Assembly (NCBI RefSeq): GCF_028289855.1
Contig: NZ_JAQGKZ010000100.1
Coordinates: 1-64,000, forward strand
Source of the DNA: Sphingomonas bacterium
GTDB lineage: Bacteria; Pseudomonadota; Alphaproteobacteria; Sphingomonadales; Sphingomonadaceae
Direction of reading: 5' to 3'
Length of the DNA stretch: 64,000 nt
The notes below the pieces were generated by a model that saw nothing but the letters and a program-made list of their open reading frames with translations, was not told the DNA's origin and did not search any database. The translations under genes and the position numbers were made by a program. Below are positions 17,352 through 25,477 of this stretch, piece after piece (the stretch's first letter is position 1; every line of letters begins with the position of its first letter).

Positions 17352-18479
17352 ATGACGCCCAGCCAGTATTTGCACGCCCATCTGATCGGCCAGCCGGGGT
17401 CGCGCGACCGGCTAAACACGCCTGCTTTGATCGTCGATCTCGACGCGCTGGAGGCGAATATCGCGGCGATGGCGGCGTTCGGGCAGGCGGCCGGCGTCGC
17501 GCTTCGCCCGCATGCCAAGACGCACAAAAGCGCCGATATCGGGCACATACAGGTCGCGGCGGGCGCAGTCGGGCTGTGCTGCGCCAAACTGGGCGAGGCG
17601 GAGGCGTTGGCGGCGGAAGGGATCGAGTCGATCCTGCTGACCTCGCCCGTCGTTACCTTACCTGCGATCGAGCGGCTGACGGCGCTCGCCGGGCGCATGC
17701 CCGACCTCGCGCTGGTCGCCGACCATCCGCAAGCCGTCGCCGCGCTAGCTTCCGCCAATAAAGGCGGCGCGATCCGCGTGATGGTCGATATCGATCCCGG
17801 CGTCCACCGCACCGGCGTCGCGTCGGCGCGGGATGCGGTCGCACTGGCGCGAGCGATCGCCGACGCGCCGCAACTGACCTATGGCGGCGTACAATTCTAT
17901 TGCGGGTCGCACCAGCATATCCCCGCCTTCGCCGACCGCCGCGCCGCGATCACCGACCGTACCATGTATCTGCAAACCGTGATCGCCGCGCTGGCCGATG
18001 CCGGGCTGGCACCGCCAGTAGTGACCGGTGGCGGCACTGGGACCCACCGGATCGACGGCGCGCTCGGCGTGCTGACCGAACTTCAGGTCGGGTCCTACAT
18101 CTTCATGGATCGCGAATATGGCGACTGTGACCTGGGGACGGCGTTCGCGACCGCACTGATGGCCGATACGCGGGTCATCAGTGCCAATCATCCGGGGATG
18201 GCGACGCTCGACGCCGGGCTGAAAGCGTTCGCGACCGAGGCGGGTGTGCCCGTGATCATGGCGGGCGCGCCGGTGGGCAGCTCCTATCGGTTCATGGGCG
18301 ACGAGCATGGCGCAGTGATCTTGCCCGATGGCGCGTCGCCGCCCGCGCTCGGCGCGCGCCTGACCGCGATGACCCCGCATTGCGACCCGACGGTCAATCT
18401 CTACGATGCCTATCACGTCGTGCGCGGCGATACGCTGGTCGCGATCTGGCCCGTCACCGCGCGGGGGCGGTCGGCCTAG
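17352..18479 (+). CDS. D-threonine aldolase / D-serine dehydratase-like PLP enzyme
   Basis: A 375-residue fold-type III PLP enzyme. The alanine racemase-like barrel begins with LNTPALIVDLDALEANI, and the PLP-lysine region reads RPHAKTHKS (Lys56 likely). Phosphate-binding GGGTGTH lies near residue 225. The C-terminal domain has HCDPTVNLYDAYHVV, whose His and Asp are the metal ligands of D-threonine aldolase and D-serine dehydratase. Expected reaction: cleavage of D-threonine or another beta-hydroxy D-amino acid to glycine and aldehyde, or deamination of D-serine; sequence alone does not choose. Its TAG stop overlaps the convergent hemE stop through a shared CTAG. Confidence 0.85.
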   Translation: MTPSQYLHAHLIGQPGSRDRLNTPALIVDLDALEANIAAMAAFGQAAGVALRPHAKTHKSADIGHIQVAAGAVGLCCAKLGEAEALAAEGIESILLTSPVVTLPAIERLTALAGRMPDLALVADHPQAVAALASANKGGAIRVMVDIDPGVHRTGVASARDAVALARAIADAPQLTYGGVQFYCGSHQHIPAFADRRAAITDRTMYLQTVIAALADAGLAPPVVTGGGTGTHRIDGALGVLTELQVGSYIFMDREYGDCDLGTAFATALMADTRVISANHPGMATLDAGLKAFATEAGVPVIMAGAPVGSSYRFMGDEHGAVILPDGASPPALGARLTAMTPHCDPTVNLYDAYHVVRGDTLVAIWPVTARGRSA

Positions 18480-19501
18480 CGGGCGCGGACGCGCGCGAGC
18501 AATTGCTCGACATGCGCGATCGGCGTGTCCTGCAGGATGCCGTGGCCGAGGTTGAAGACGTGCGGCCGGCCGGGGAAGGCCGCGAGCACGCGATCGATCG
18601 CGGCGTCGAGCGTCTCGCCGCCCGTAATCAAGGCAAGCGGATCGAGGTTGCCCTGTACGGGCACGCCTACAGGCAGCACCGCATTCGCCCATTCGGGATC
18701 GACCGTCTCGTCGAGTCCGATCGCATCGGCGCCGGTCTCGTTGGCATAAGCCGGCAACTTGCCGCCCGCGCCCTTGGGGAAGCCGATCATCGGCGTATCC
18801 GGGTGGCGCGTGTGCAGCGCGGCGATGATCCGCGCATTGGGGGCGATAACCCAGCGCTCGAACTGCGCGGGGCTCAAACTGCCCGCCCAGCTGTCGAACA
18901 ATTGCACGGCCTGCACGCCGCCTTCGATCTGCTTCGACAAGTAATCGACGGTCAGCTCGGCGATCGTGTCGATGATGTGCGCGAACGCCGCCGGGTCGCG
19001 ATAGGCGAAGCGGCGCGTCTCGCCCTGGTCCTTGCTGCCGTGCCCGGCGACCATATAGGTCGCGACGGTCCACGGCGATCCGGCGAACCCGAGGAAGGTG
19101 GTCTCCGGTAACAGCGCGGCGGCGACGCGGCGTACCGTGGCATATACCGGATCGAGCCGCTCGGGCACGCGCGTCAGGCCGTCGAGCGCATGATCGACGA
19201 GTGCTGGGGTCAGTATCGGCCCTTCGCCCGCACCGAAGCTCAAATCCTGCCCCAGCGCCCACGGCACCATCAAGATGTCGGAGAACAGGATCGCGCCGTC
19301 GAACCCGAAGCGGCGGATCGGCTGAAGCGTCACTTCGGTCGCGCTTTCTGGGTCGGTGGCGAGATCGAGGAAGCCGCCTTTCTCCGCCCGCAACGCGCGA
19401 TATTCCGGCAGATAGCGCCCCGCCTGGCGCATCAGCCAGACCGGCGGCGCGTCGAGCCGCTCGCCCTTGAGGACGCGCAGCAGTTTCGGGGTCACGCCCA
19501 T
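18476..19501 (-). CDS. hemE: Uroporphyrinogen decarboxylase
   Basis: A 341-residue enzyme that decarboxylates uroporphyrinogen III to coproporphyrinogen III. The N-terminal signature PPVWLMRQAGRYLPEYR is intact, as are AILFSDILMVPWALG and GFAGSPWTVATYMV. Its start overlaps the hemF stop by 10 bases, so translation is probably coupled. It is the last gene of the minus-strand hemC-hemF-hemE group. Confidence 0.97.
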   Translation of the reverse strand: MGVTPKLLRVLKGERLDAPPVWLMRQAGRYLPEYRALRAEKGGFLDLATDPESATEVTLQPIRRFGFDGAILFSDILMVPWALGQDLSFGAGEGPILTPALVDHALDGLTRVPERLDPVYATVRRVAAALLPETTFLGFAGSPWTVATYMVAGHGSKDQGETRRFAYRDPAAFAHIIDTIAELTVDYLSKQIEGGVQAVQLFDSWAGSLSPAQFERWVIAPNARIIAALHTRHPDTPMIGFPKGAGGKLPAYANETGADAIGLDETVDPEWANAVLPVGVPVQGNLDPLALITGGETLDAAIDRVLAAFPGRPHVFNLGHGILQDTPIAHVEQLLARVRAR

Positions 19502-20334
19502 GTCGCCACCGGGGGGAGGCTCATCAGGATGGCGTCGATATTGCCGCCGGTCTTCAGCCCGAACAACGTGCCACGGTCATAGACCAAATTGAATTCGGCA
19601 TACCTCCCGCGCCACGCATTGCGCTGGGCGATGTCGGCGTCGGTGAACGGCTCGGCCATGCGGCGGCGGACGATGCGCGGATAGACGTCGAGGAACGCCC
19701 GCCCGACATCCTGCGTGAACGCCAGGTTCGCGGCGAAATCGCCCTCTAGATGATCGTAGAAAATACCGCCCACCCCGCGATGGACTTGGCGATGGGGGAT
19801 GTAGAAATAGTCGTCGGCCCACTTCTCAAAGCGCGGATAATAGCCTTCGTCGTACCGGTCGCACGCCGCCTTCAACGTCGCGTGGAAATCGTCGGTATCC
19901 TCGGCTTGCGGCAGCGGCGGGTTGAGATCGGCGCCGCCGCCGAACCAGCGCTTCGTGGTAACGAGGAAGCGGCAGTTCATGTGCACCGCGGGGACGTGCG
20001 GGTTGGCCATGTGCGCGACCAGGCTGATCCCGGTGGCGAAGAATTGCGGGTCTTCGGCGGCGCCGTGGATCGACTTGGCGAACTCGCCCTCGAACGTCCC
20101 GCCGACGGTCGAGACGTTGACGCCGACCTTCTCGAACACCTTGCCCGTCATCACCCCGCGCACCCCGCCGCCGCCGGGCTCGCCAGAGGGGTCGGTGCGG
20201 TCCCACGCGATATAGTCGAAGTCGGTGTCCGATCCCGCCTCGCGCTCGATCGCGACGAATTCGGCGCAGATCAGGTCGCGGAGGTGTTCGAACCACGTGC
20301 GGGTGGCCGATTGTTCGTCGTCGAGCGGTTGCAT
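19492..20334 (-). CDS. hemF: Oxygen-dependent coproporphyrinogen III oxidase
   Basis: A 280-residue enzyme that converts coproporphyrinogen III to protoporphyrinogen IX using oxygen. Family signatures include GGGVRGVMTGKVFEKVGVN, VHMNCRFLVTTKRWFGGGAD and YNLV-type FNLVYDRGTLFGLKTGGN near the C-terminus. It is the aerobic enzyme, in keeping with an aerobic sphingomonad. It lies 21 bases after hemC and overlaps hemE. Confidence 0.97.
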   Translation of the reverse strand: MQPLDDEQSATRTWFEHLRDLICAEFVAIEREAGSDTDFDYIAWDRTDPSGEPGGGGVRGVMTGKVFEKVGVNVSTVGGTFEGEFAKSIHGAAEDPQFFATGISLVAHMANPHVPAVHMNCRFLVTTKRWFGGGADLNPPLPQAEDTDDFHATLKAACDRYDEGYYPRFEKWADDYFYIPHRQVHRGVGGIFYDHLEGDFAANLAFTQDVGRAFLDVYPRIVRRRMAEPFTDADIAQRNAWRGRYAEFNLVYDRGTLFGLKTGGNIDAILMSLPPVATWA

Positions 20335-20355
20335 TCGGTGTCCCTAGGCGAAAGA

Positions 20356-21231
20356 TCAGGCCGCGAACAACCGGCGGACGGTATCGGGCGCACGGGTCAG
20401 CAAGTCGTGCGCCAGCGCCGCCGGATCGCTCCCCGCGCCCACGACATGTTCGCTGCCGTCTTCAGTGAACAATTCGGCGCGGATCGATCCATCCACGCCC
20501 GCCAACGCCGCGACCGGCGAATGGCAATCGGCGTGGAGCGCGGCGAGCAGCGCGCGCTCGGCCAGCACGCGCGCATGCGTCGGGGCATGGTCGAGCGGTG
20601 CGAATAGCGCGCGTTCCGTGTCGTCGTCGGCGCGCACCTCGATCCCGACCGCACCCTGTGCCGGGGCGGGAAGCATTACGTCGAGCGGAATCGCGGTGCC
20701 AATATCGGGGCGCCCAAGCCGGTTGAGCCCGGCCGCCGCCAGCAAGGTCGCGTCGGCCTCGCCCGCCGCCAGCTTGGCGAGCCGCGTATCGACGTTACCG
20801 CGAAACCCGACGATCTCCAGATCGGGGCGTAGCCGTAGCAATTGCGCCGCGCGGCGTGGCGAGCTGGTGCCGACGGTCGCGCCATGCGGCAGTTCGGCGA
20901 CTGACGTCGCGCCGATGATCCGGTCGCGCACATCGGCGCGCTCCAGCATCGCGGCGATCGCGATTTCGGCCGGGCGAATCGTCTCGACATCTTTCATCGA
21001 GTGCACCGCGCAATCGATCTCGCGGTCGAGCAGCGCGCGGTCGAGCTCCTTGGTCCACAATGCCTTGCCGCCGATCTCCGCGAGCGGGCGGTCCTGCACC
21101 TTGTCGCCAGTCGTCCGGATCACAACGATCTCGACCGCGATGCCATGCGCGGCGATCAACGCATCGCGCACCATCCCCGCCTGGACGAGCGCGAGCGGCG
21201 AGCCGCGGGTGCCGAGACGAATGCTGGTCAT
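20356..21231 (-). CDS. hemC: Hydroxymethylbilane synthase (porphobilinogen deaminase)
   Basis: About 291 residues; joins four porphobilinogen units. The start IRLGTRGSPLALVQA, ALWTKELDRALL, DCAVHSMKDVE and GTSSPRRAAQLLRLRPDL are family hallmarks, and the dipyrromethane cofactor cysteine is in ADCHSPVAAL. I prefer the ATG at 21231; the ATG at 21243 adds MSVV. The frame stays open far upstream to 21870, but that part is antisense to ccmC and is not coding. First gene of the heme operon. Confidence 0.94.
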   Translation of the reverse strand: MTSIRLGTRGSPLALVQAGMVRDALIAAHGIAVEIVVIRTTGDKVQDRPLAEIGGKALWTKELDRALLDREIDCAVHSMKDVETIRPAEIAIAAMLERADVRDRIIGATSVAELPHGATVGTSSPRRAAQLLRLRPDLEIVGFRGNVDTRLAKLAAGEADATLLAAAGLNRLGRPDIGTAIPLDVMLPAPAQGAVGIEVRADDDTERALFAPLDHAPTHARVLAERALLAALHADCHSPVAALAGVDGSIRAELFTEDGSEHVVGAGSDPAALAHDLLTRAPDTVRRLFAA

Positions 21232-21321
21232 GACCACGCTCATGACGAAGCCGCGGCGCTTCGACAAGTTCGGCGCAAGCGGGACGTGGATTAAAGCTTC
21301 GATCTTGCGTATTGCCGCTGA

Positions 21322-22047
21322 GTGGTCAGTCTCCATGCCTTCGCCAATCCCACGCGATTCCTCAAGATCGCGCGACCGCTGACGCCGGTGCTGTTCTGGG
21401 CGGGCGTCGCGCTGATCGCGTTCGGTGCCTGGGCCGGGCTGACACAGACGCCGCCCGATTACCTGCAGGGCGACACCGTACGGATCATGTACATCCACGT
21501 CCCGACCGCGTGGCTCGGCATGGGCGGGTGGAGCGGGGTTGCGTTGGCGTCGATCGCCTATCTGGTCTGGCGGCATCCGCTGGCGCACGTCGCGGCGCGG
21601 GCGATCGCGTTGCCTGGCGCGTTGTTCGCGTTCCTGTGCCTCGCCACCGGGTCTATCTGGGGGCGGCCGACCTGGGGAACGTGGTGGCAATGGGACGGGC
21701 GGCTGACGTCGATGCTGCTGCTGTTCTTCGTTTATCTCGGCTATATGGCGCTGGCCCGCGCCGACGAAGACCGCGGCGGCGATGGGCGCATTCCCGCGAT
21801 CTACGGCGTGGCCGGGTCGGTGCTGTTGCCGATCATCCGCTATTCGGTGGTGTGGTGGAACACGCTGCATCAGGGCCAGAGCATCGGGCTGACGAGTTCG
21901 AGCATCGACGCCTCGATCCTGTGGCCGCTCTGGTTCACGCTCGGTGGGTTCACACTTTTCTTTGCCGGCATCGTGCTGATGCGGATGCGGACGATCCTCG
22001 CCTCGACCAAGGTCGAAGCGCGGATGCGCCGGATGGCAGCGGCATGA
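21322..22047 (+). CDS. ccmC: Heme exporter protein CcmC
   Basis: A 241-residue inner-membrane protein with six predicted helices. The heme-handling tryptophan-rich segment WGRPTWGTWWQWDGRLTS is present between periplasmic histidine regions MYIHVPTAWLG and WWNTLHQGQS. CcmC loads heme onto CcmE with CcmD. The annotated start is GTG with a weak ribosome site; no better start precedes the first helix. First gene of a six-gene ccm operon, divergent from hemC. Confidence 0.95.
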   Translation: MVSLHAFANPTRFLKIARPLTPVLFWAGVALIAFGAWAGLTQTPPDYLQGDTVRIMYIHVPTAWLGMGGWSGVALASIAYLVWRHPLAHVAARAIALPGALFAFLCLATGSIWGRPTWGTWWQWDGRLTSMLLLFFVYLGYMALARADEDRGGDGRIPAIYGVAGSVLLPIIRYSVVWWNTLHQGQSIGLTSSSIDASILWPLWFTLGGFTLFFAGIVLMRMRTILASTKVEARMRRMAAA

Positions 22048-22157
22048 GCGGCTGGTCGTTCGTCAGTGCGGCCTATGTTGTCACGGTGGTCGCCAGCGCA
22101 GGGCTTGCGCTGAGCAGCTGGCTGGCGATGCGCGCGGTGGAGCGGCGGTTGCCGTGA
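22044..22157 (+). CDS. ccmD: Heme exporter protein CcmD (37 residues)
   Basis: A very small single-helix protein (MSGWSFVSAAYVVTVVASAG, then a cytoplasmic RAVERRLP tail). Position between ccmC and ccmE, length, one helix and a basic C-terminus all match CcmD, which helps release holo-CcmE. Its ATG overlaps the ccmC stop (ATGA) and its stop overlaps the ccmE GTG (GTGA). Confidence 0.9.
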   Translation: MSGWSFVSAAYVVTVVASAGLALSSWLAMRAVERRLP

Positions 22158-22588
22158 AGGCCAAGAACCAGCGGCTGATGCTCGCCGCGCTCGCCATCGT
22201 CGCGGTGATCGCGGCCGGCCTGCTCGCGTTGTCGGGGCTGAAGGATCAGGCGGCGTTCTTCTATGCGCCGTCGGACGTGAAGAAGGACGGCCTGCCGCTC
22301 GGCAAGGCGGTGCGGCTCGGCGGGATGGTCGTCGACAAGTCGATTACGCGCGCCGCCGACGGCGTGACGATGCACTTCGTCGTCACCGACGGCCAGGCGA
22401 CCACGCCAGTCACCTTCAGTGGCATCGCGCCCGACCTGTTTCGCGAGAAATCGGGCGTCGTAGCCGAAGGGCAATTCCAGCCCGACGGCAGCTTCGTCGC
22501 GACCAATCTGCTCGCCAAGCACGACGAGAAATACATGCCGCCCGAACTTGCCGGCAAGATGCACGAAACCAAGAGTTTGAAGCAGTGA
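22154..22588 (+). CDS. ccmE: Cytochrome c maturation heme chaperone CcmE
   Basis: A 144-residue periplasmic heme chaperone with an N-terminal anchor helix (LMLAALAIVAVIAAGLLAL) and an OB-fold. The covalent heme site is the histidine in LLAKHDEKYMPPE, with the conserved tyrosine four residues later. The GTG start overlaps the ccmD stop. Confidence 0.97.
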   Translation: MKAKNQRLMLAALAIVAVIAAGLLALSGLKDQAAFFYAPSDVKKDGLPLGKAVRLGGMVVDKSITRAADGVTMHFVVTDGQATTPVTFSGIAPDLFREKSGVVAEGQFQPDGSFVATNLLAKHDEKYMPPELAGKMHETKSLKQ

Positions 22589-24510
22589 TCGCTGAAGCTG
22601 GACTCGCCGCTCTGTGGTTCGCCGCCGCGCTCGCCGCGCTGCAATTGGCCATGGCCGCGATAGGTATCGTTCAGCAGCGCGACGACGTGATGGCGGCGGC
22701 ACGCCCGGTCGCGTTCGTCCAGGGACTGCTCGCGCTCGTCGCGATGGGCTGCCTGATCGCGGTGTTCCTGCAATCCGACATGTCGGTGAAGCTGGTTGCC
22801 GACAACAGCCATTCGGCCACGCCGTGGCTGTACAAATTCGCCGGCGCCTGGGGCAATCACGAAGGCTCGATGCTGCTGTGGGTGACGATCCTGGGGCTGG
22901 CGGGCGGGACGGTGGCGTGGCTCGAGCGGCGGTTGCCCAAGGCGACATTGACCGCCACGCTGGGCGCGCAGGCGGCGATTGCGCTGGGTTTCTACGCCTT
23001 CCTGCTGTTCGCCTCCAACCCGTTCGCGCGGCTCGACCCGGCGGCGCCCGAGGGCAAGAGCCTCAATCCCTTGCTCCAGGACCCCGGCTTGGCGTTCCAT
23101 CCGCCGACGCTTTACATCGGCTATGTCGGGCTGTCGGTCGCCTTCTCGTTCGCGGTCGGGGCGCTGGTCACGCGCGACGTCGGGCCGGCGTTCGCGCGTG
23201 CGATGCGGCCGTGGATTTTGGGCGCGTGGATTTTCCTGACGCTTGGCATCACCGCCGGCAGTTACTGGGCGTACTACGAGCTCGGCTGGGGCGGTTGGTG
23301 GTTCTGGGACCCCGTCGAGAACGCCAGCCTGATGCCATGGCTGGCGGCGACCGCCTTGCTTCATTCGGTGACCGTGCTGGCGACGCGCGACGGGTTGCGC
23401 GCGTGGACCGTGATGCTGTCGGTGGTCGCCTTCTCGATGAGCATGATCGGCACGTTCCTGGTCCGCTCGGGCATCTTGACCAGCGTTCATGCCTTCGCGG
23501 TCGATCCGACGCGCGGGGCATTCATTCTCGCGCTGCTCGCCATCTATATCGGCGGGGCGCTGGCGCTGTTTGCACTCCGAGTCGGCACCGTCCGTGCTGG
23601 CAACACGTTCGACCCGGTCAGCCGCGAAGGCGCGCTGGTCGCCAACAATCTGCTGCTCACCGTGATCCTCGCGCTCGTATTGATCGGGACGCTTTACCCG
23701 ATCGTCGCGGCGGGGTTCGGGGTGCAATTGTCGGTCGGCCCGCCGTTCTTCGACAAGACGGTCGGCCCGATCGCGTTGATCCTGGCAGGCGTCATGTCGG
23801 CAGGGCCACTGCTGCGCTGGCGGCGCGACGACGGCAAGGATGTGCTCGGGCGGATGATCGCGCCGATCGCCATCGCCGCAATCACGCTCGCTTTGTTTGC
23901 CGCCTTCGGTGGCGGCGTCGGCATCTTGCCGCTGTTCGGCCTGTCGCTGGCGGCGGGACTCGCCGCGGCGAGCATCGCGCCACTATGGAAGCGTAACCTG
24001 CGCCGCACGCCACTGTTCGTGTACGGCATGGTAATCGCCCATTTTGGCATCGCGGTCAGCCTGGCCGGGATGGCGAGCGACAGCGCGTTCACCAAGGAGA
24101 CCCTGGTCGCCGCCAGGATCGGTGTGCCGTATCGCGTCGGGCCGTATAGTGTCACGCTCGACAGCATCGAACCGCGCGTCGGTTCGAACTGGTCCGCGCT
24201 CGAGGCCAAACTGACCGCACGCCGCGGCACTGGCGCGCCGTTTATCCTGCACCCGCAATCGCGCTTTTTTGCCGAGCCCGTGACGGTGACCAGCGAATCG
24301 GCGATCGCGACTCGGCTCGACGGCCAGCTCTACACCGTCCTTGGCCAGCAGGATGAGCAGGGGCGCTGGCAGCTCAGGTTGTGGTGGAAGCCGTTCGTAA
24401 CCTTGATCTGGCTGGGCGGCGCGTTGGTCGCGCTGGGCGGCGCGGTGTCGCTGCTCGGGCGGCTCGGCCGCGAACGCCGCGTCCGCCGGCGCGAGGAGGA
24501 ACTGGCATGA
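22585..24510 (+). CDS. ccmF: Heme lyase CcmF
   Basis: A 641-residue polytopic membrane protein (about 15 helices) that transfers heme from CcmE to apocytochrome c. The WWD heme-binding domain reads GWGGWWFWDPVENASLMPW. Conserved periplasmic segments include WGNHEGSMLLWV and HPPTLYIGYVGL. GTG start overlapping the ccmE stop. Confidence 0.97.
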   Translation: MIAEAGLAALWFAAALAALQLAMAAIGIVQQRDDVMAAARPVAFVQGLLALVAMGCLIAVFLQSDMSVKLVADNSHSATPWLYKFAGAWGNHEGSMLLWVTILGLAGGTVAWLERRLPKATLTATLGAQAAIALGFYAFLLFASNPFARLDPAAPEGKSLNPLLQDPGLAFHPPTLYIGYVGLSVAFSFAVGALVTRDVGPAFARAMRPWILGAWIFLTLGITAGSYWAYYELGWGGWWFWDPVENASLMPWLAATALLHSVTVLATRDGLRAWTVMLSVVAFSMSMIGTFLVRSGILTSVHAFAVDPTRGAFILALLAIYIGGALALFALRVGTVRAGNTFDPVSREGALVANNLLLTVILALVLIGTLYPIVAAGFGVQLSVGPPFFDKTVGPIALILAGVMSAGPLLRWRRDDGKDVLGRMIAPIAIAAITLALFAAFGGGVGILPLFGLSLAAGLAAASIAPLWKRNLRRTPLFVYGMVIAHFGIAVSLAGMASDSAFTKETLVAARIGVPYRVGPYSVTLDSIEPRVGSNWSALEAKLTARRGTGAPFILHPQSRFFAEPVTVTSESAIATRLDGQLYTVLGQQDEQGRWQLRLWWKPFVTLIWLGGALVALGGAVSLLGRLGRERRVRRREEELA

Positions 24511-25034
24511 GGCGCATGCTGCTCTGGGCACCGCTACTGACTTTCGTCGCTATAATTGGCATCGTCGCGCTGGGGCTGATCAAGCCCGCCGACCGCGATG
24601 TGAAGTCGGCGATGGTGGGCAAGCCGTTGCCCGATTTCGCGCTGCCGCCGATGCTCGCGACCAAGCCGACCGTCGCCAGTGCGATGTTCCGTACACGCCA
24701 GCCGCGCCTGATCAACGTGTTCGCCAGCTGGTGCGTGCCGTGCGTCGCGGAGGCCCCACAATTGCTCCAATTGAAGGACGCCGGGGTCAGGATCGACGGC
24801 ATTGCGATCCGCGACACCGGCCCGGCGATCCAGGATTTCCTGACACAGAACGGCGACCCGTACGAGGCGATCGGCAGCGACCCCGAATCGCGCGTCCAGT
24901 TGTCGCTCGGCTCGTCGGGCGTGCCCGAAAGCTTCGTGATCGACGGAAGCGGCAAGATCGTCCTCCAGCATATCGGTGAGATTCGCGCCGACGACGTGCC
25001 GGCGATCCTCGACGCGATCAGGAACGCTCGATGA
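24507..25034 (+). CDS. ccmG: Thiol:disulfide interchange protein CcmG (DsbE)
   Basis: A 175-residue membrane-anchored thioredoxin-like protein. One N-terminal helix is followed by a thioredoxin fold with the active site ASWCVPCVAEAP and the cis-proline loop SSGVPESFVID. It reduces the CXXCH cysteines of apocytochrome c. The ATG at 24507 overlaps the ccmF stop (ATGA) and is chosen over a longer reading. Confidence 0.95.
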   Translation: MRRMLLWAPLLTFVAIIGIVALGLIKPADRDVKSAMVGKPLPDFALPPMLATKPTVASAMFRTRQPRLINVFASWCVPCVAEAPQLLQLKDAGVRIDGIAIRDTGPAIQDFLTQNGDPYEAIGSDPESRVQLSLGSSGVPESFVIDGSGKIVLQHIGEIRADDVPAILDAIRNAR

Positions 25035-25435
25035 GGCGCCTCCTAGTCCTGGTTGCGGTGCTTGTCGTGGCTTCCCCCGCGCTCGCCGACAGCAATTTGC
25101 CGCCGGCGCGCTACGCCAATGTGCAGCTCGCCGACCCCGCCAAGGAAGCGCAGGCGCGCGCGTTGATGGCGGAACTGCGCTGCCTGGTATGCCAGGGCCA
25201 GTCGATCGCCGACAGCAATGCCGAAATGGCGGGCGACATGCGCTCGCTGGTCCGCACGCGGATCGCCGCAGGGGAAAGCCCCGACAGCATCCGCGCCTGG
25301 CTGATCCGCAGCTACGGCGACTATGTCACCTACGACCCGCCGTGGAGCGCGGTCACCGCGCCGCTGTGGATCGCGCCGCTGATATTGCTACTGATCGGAG
25401 GCTGGATCGCGCGACGAAGTTTGAAGCGGCGCTGA
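25031..25435 (+). CDS. ccmH: Cytochrome c-type biogenesis protein CcmH
   Basis: A 134-residue protein with a signal peptide, the redox motif LRCLVCQGQ and a C-terminal membrane helix (PLWIAPLILLLIGGWIA). CcmH works with CcmG to keep apocytochrome c reduced. It ends the operon; no TPR-containing CcmI follows, and ccmA and ccmB are not in this window. Confidence 0.95.
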   Translation: MRRLLVLVAVLVVASPALADSNLPPARYANVQLADPAKEAQARALMAELRCLVCQGQSIADSNAEMAGDMRSLVRTRIAAGESPDSIRAWLIRSYGDYVTYDPPWSAVTAPLWIAPLILLLIGGWIARRSLKRR

Positions 25436-25477
25436 CGGGCCGGGTGGCTCGCATGGGCCGCGCTTTATTTCAAGGCG

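Noticed and set aside
21244-21870. Long N-terminal extension of the hemC frame
   Set aside because: This part is antisense to ccmC and low-complexity; HemC family proteins start at IRLGTRGSPLAL.
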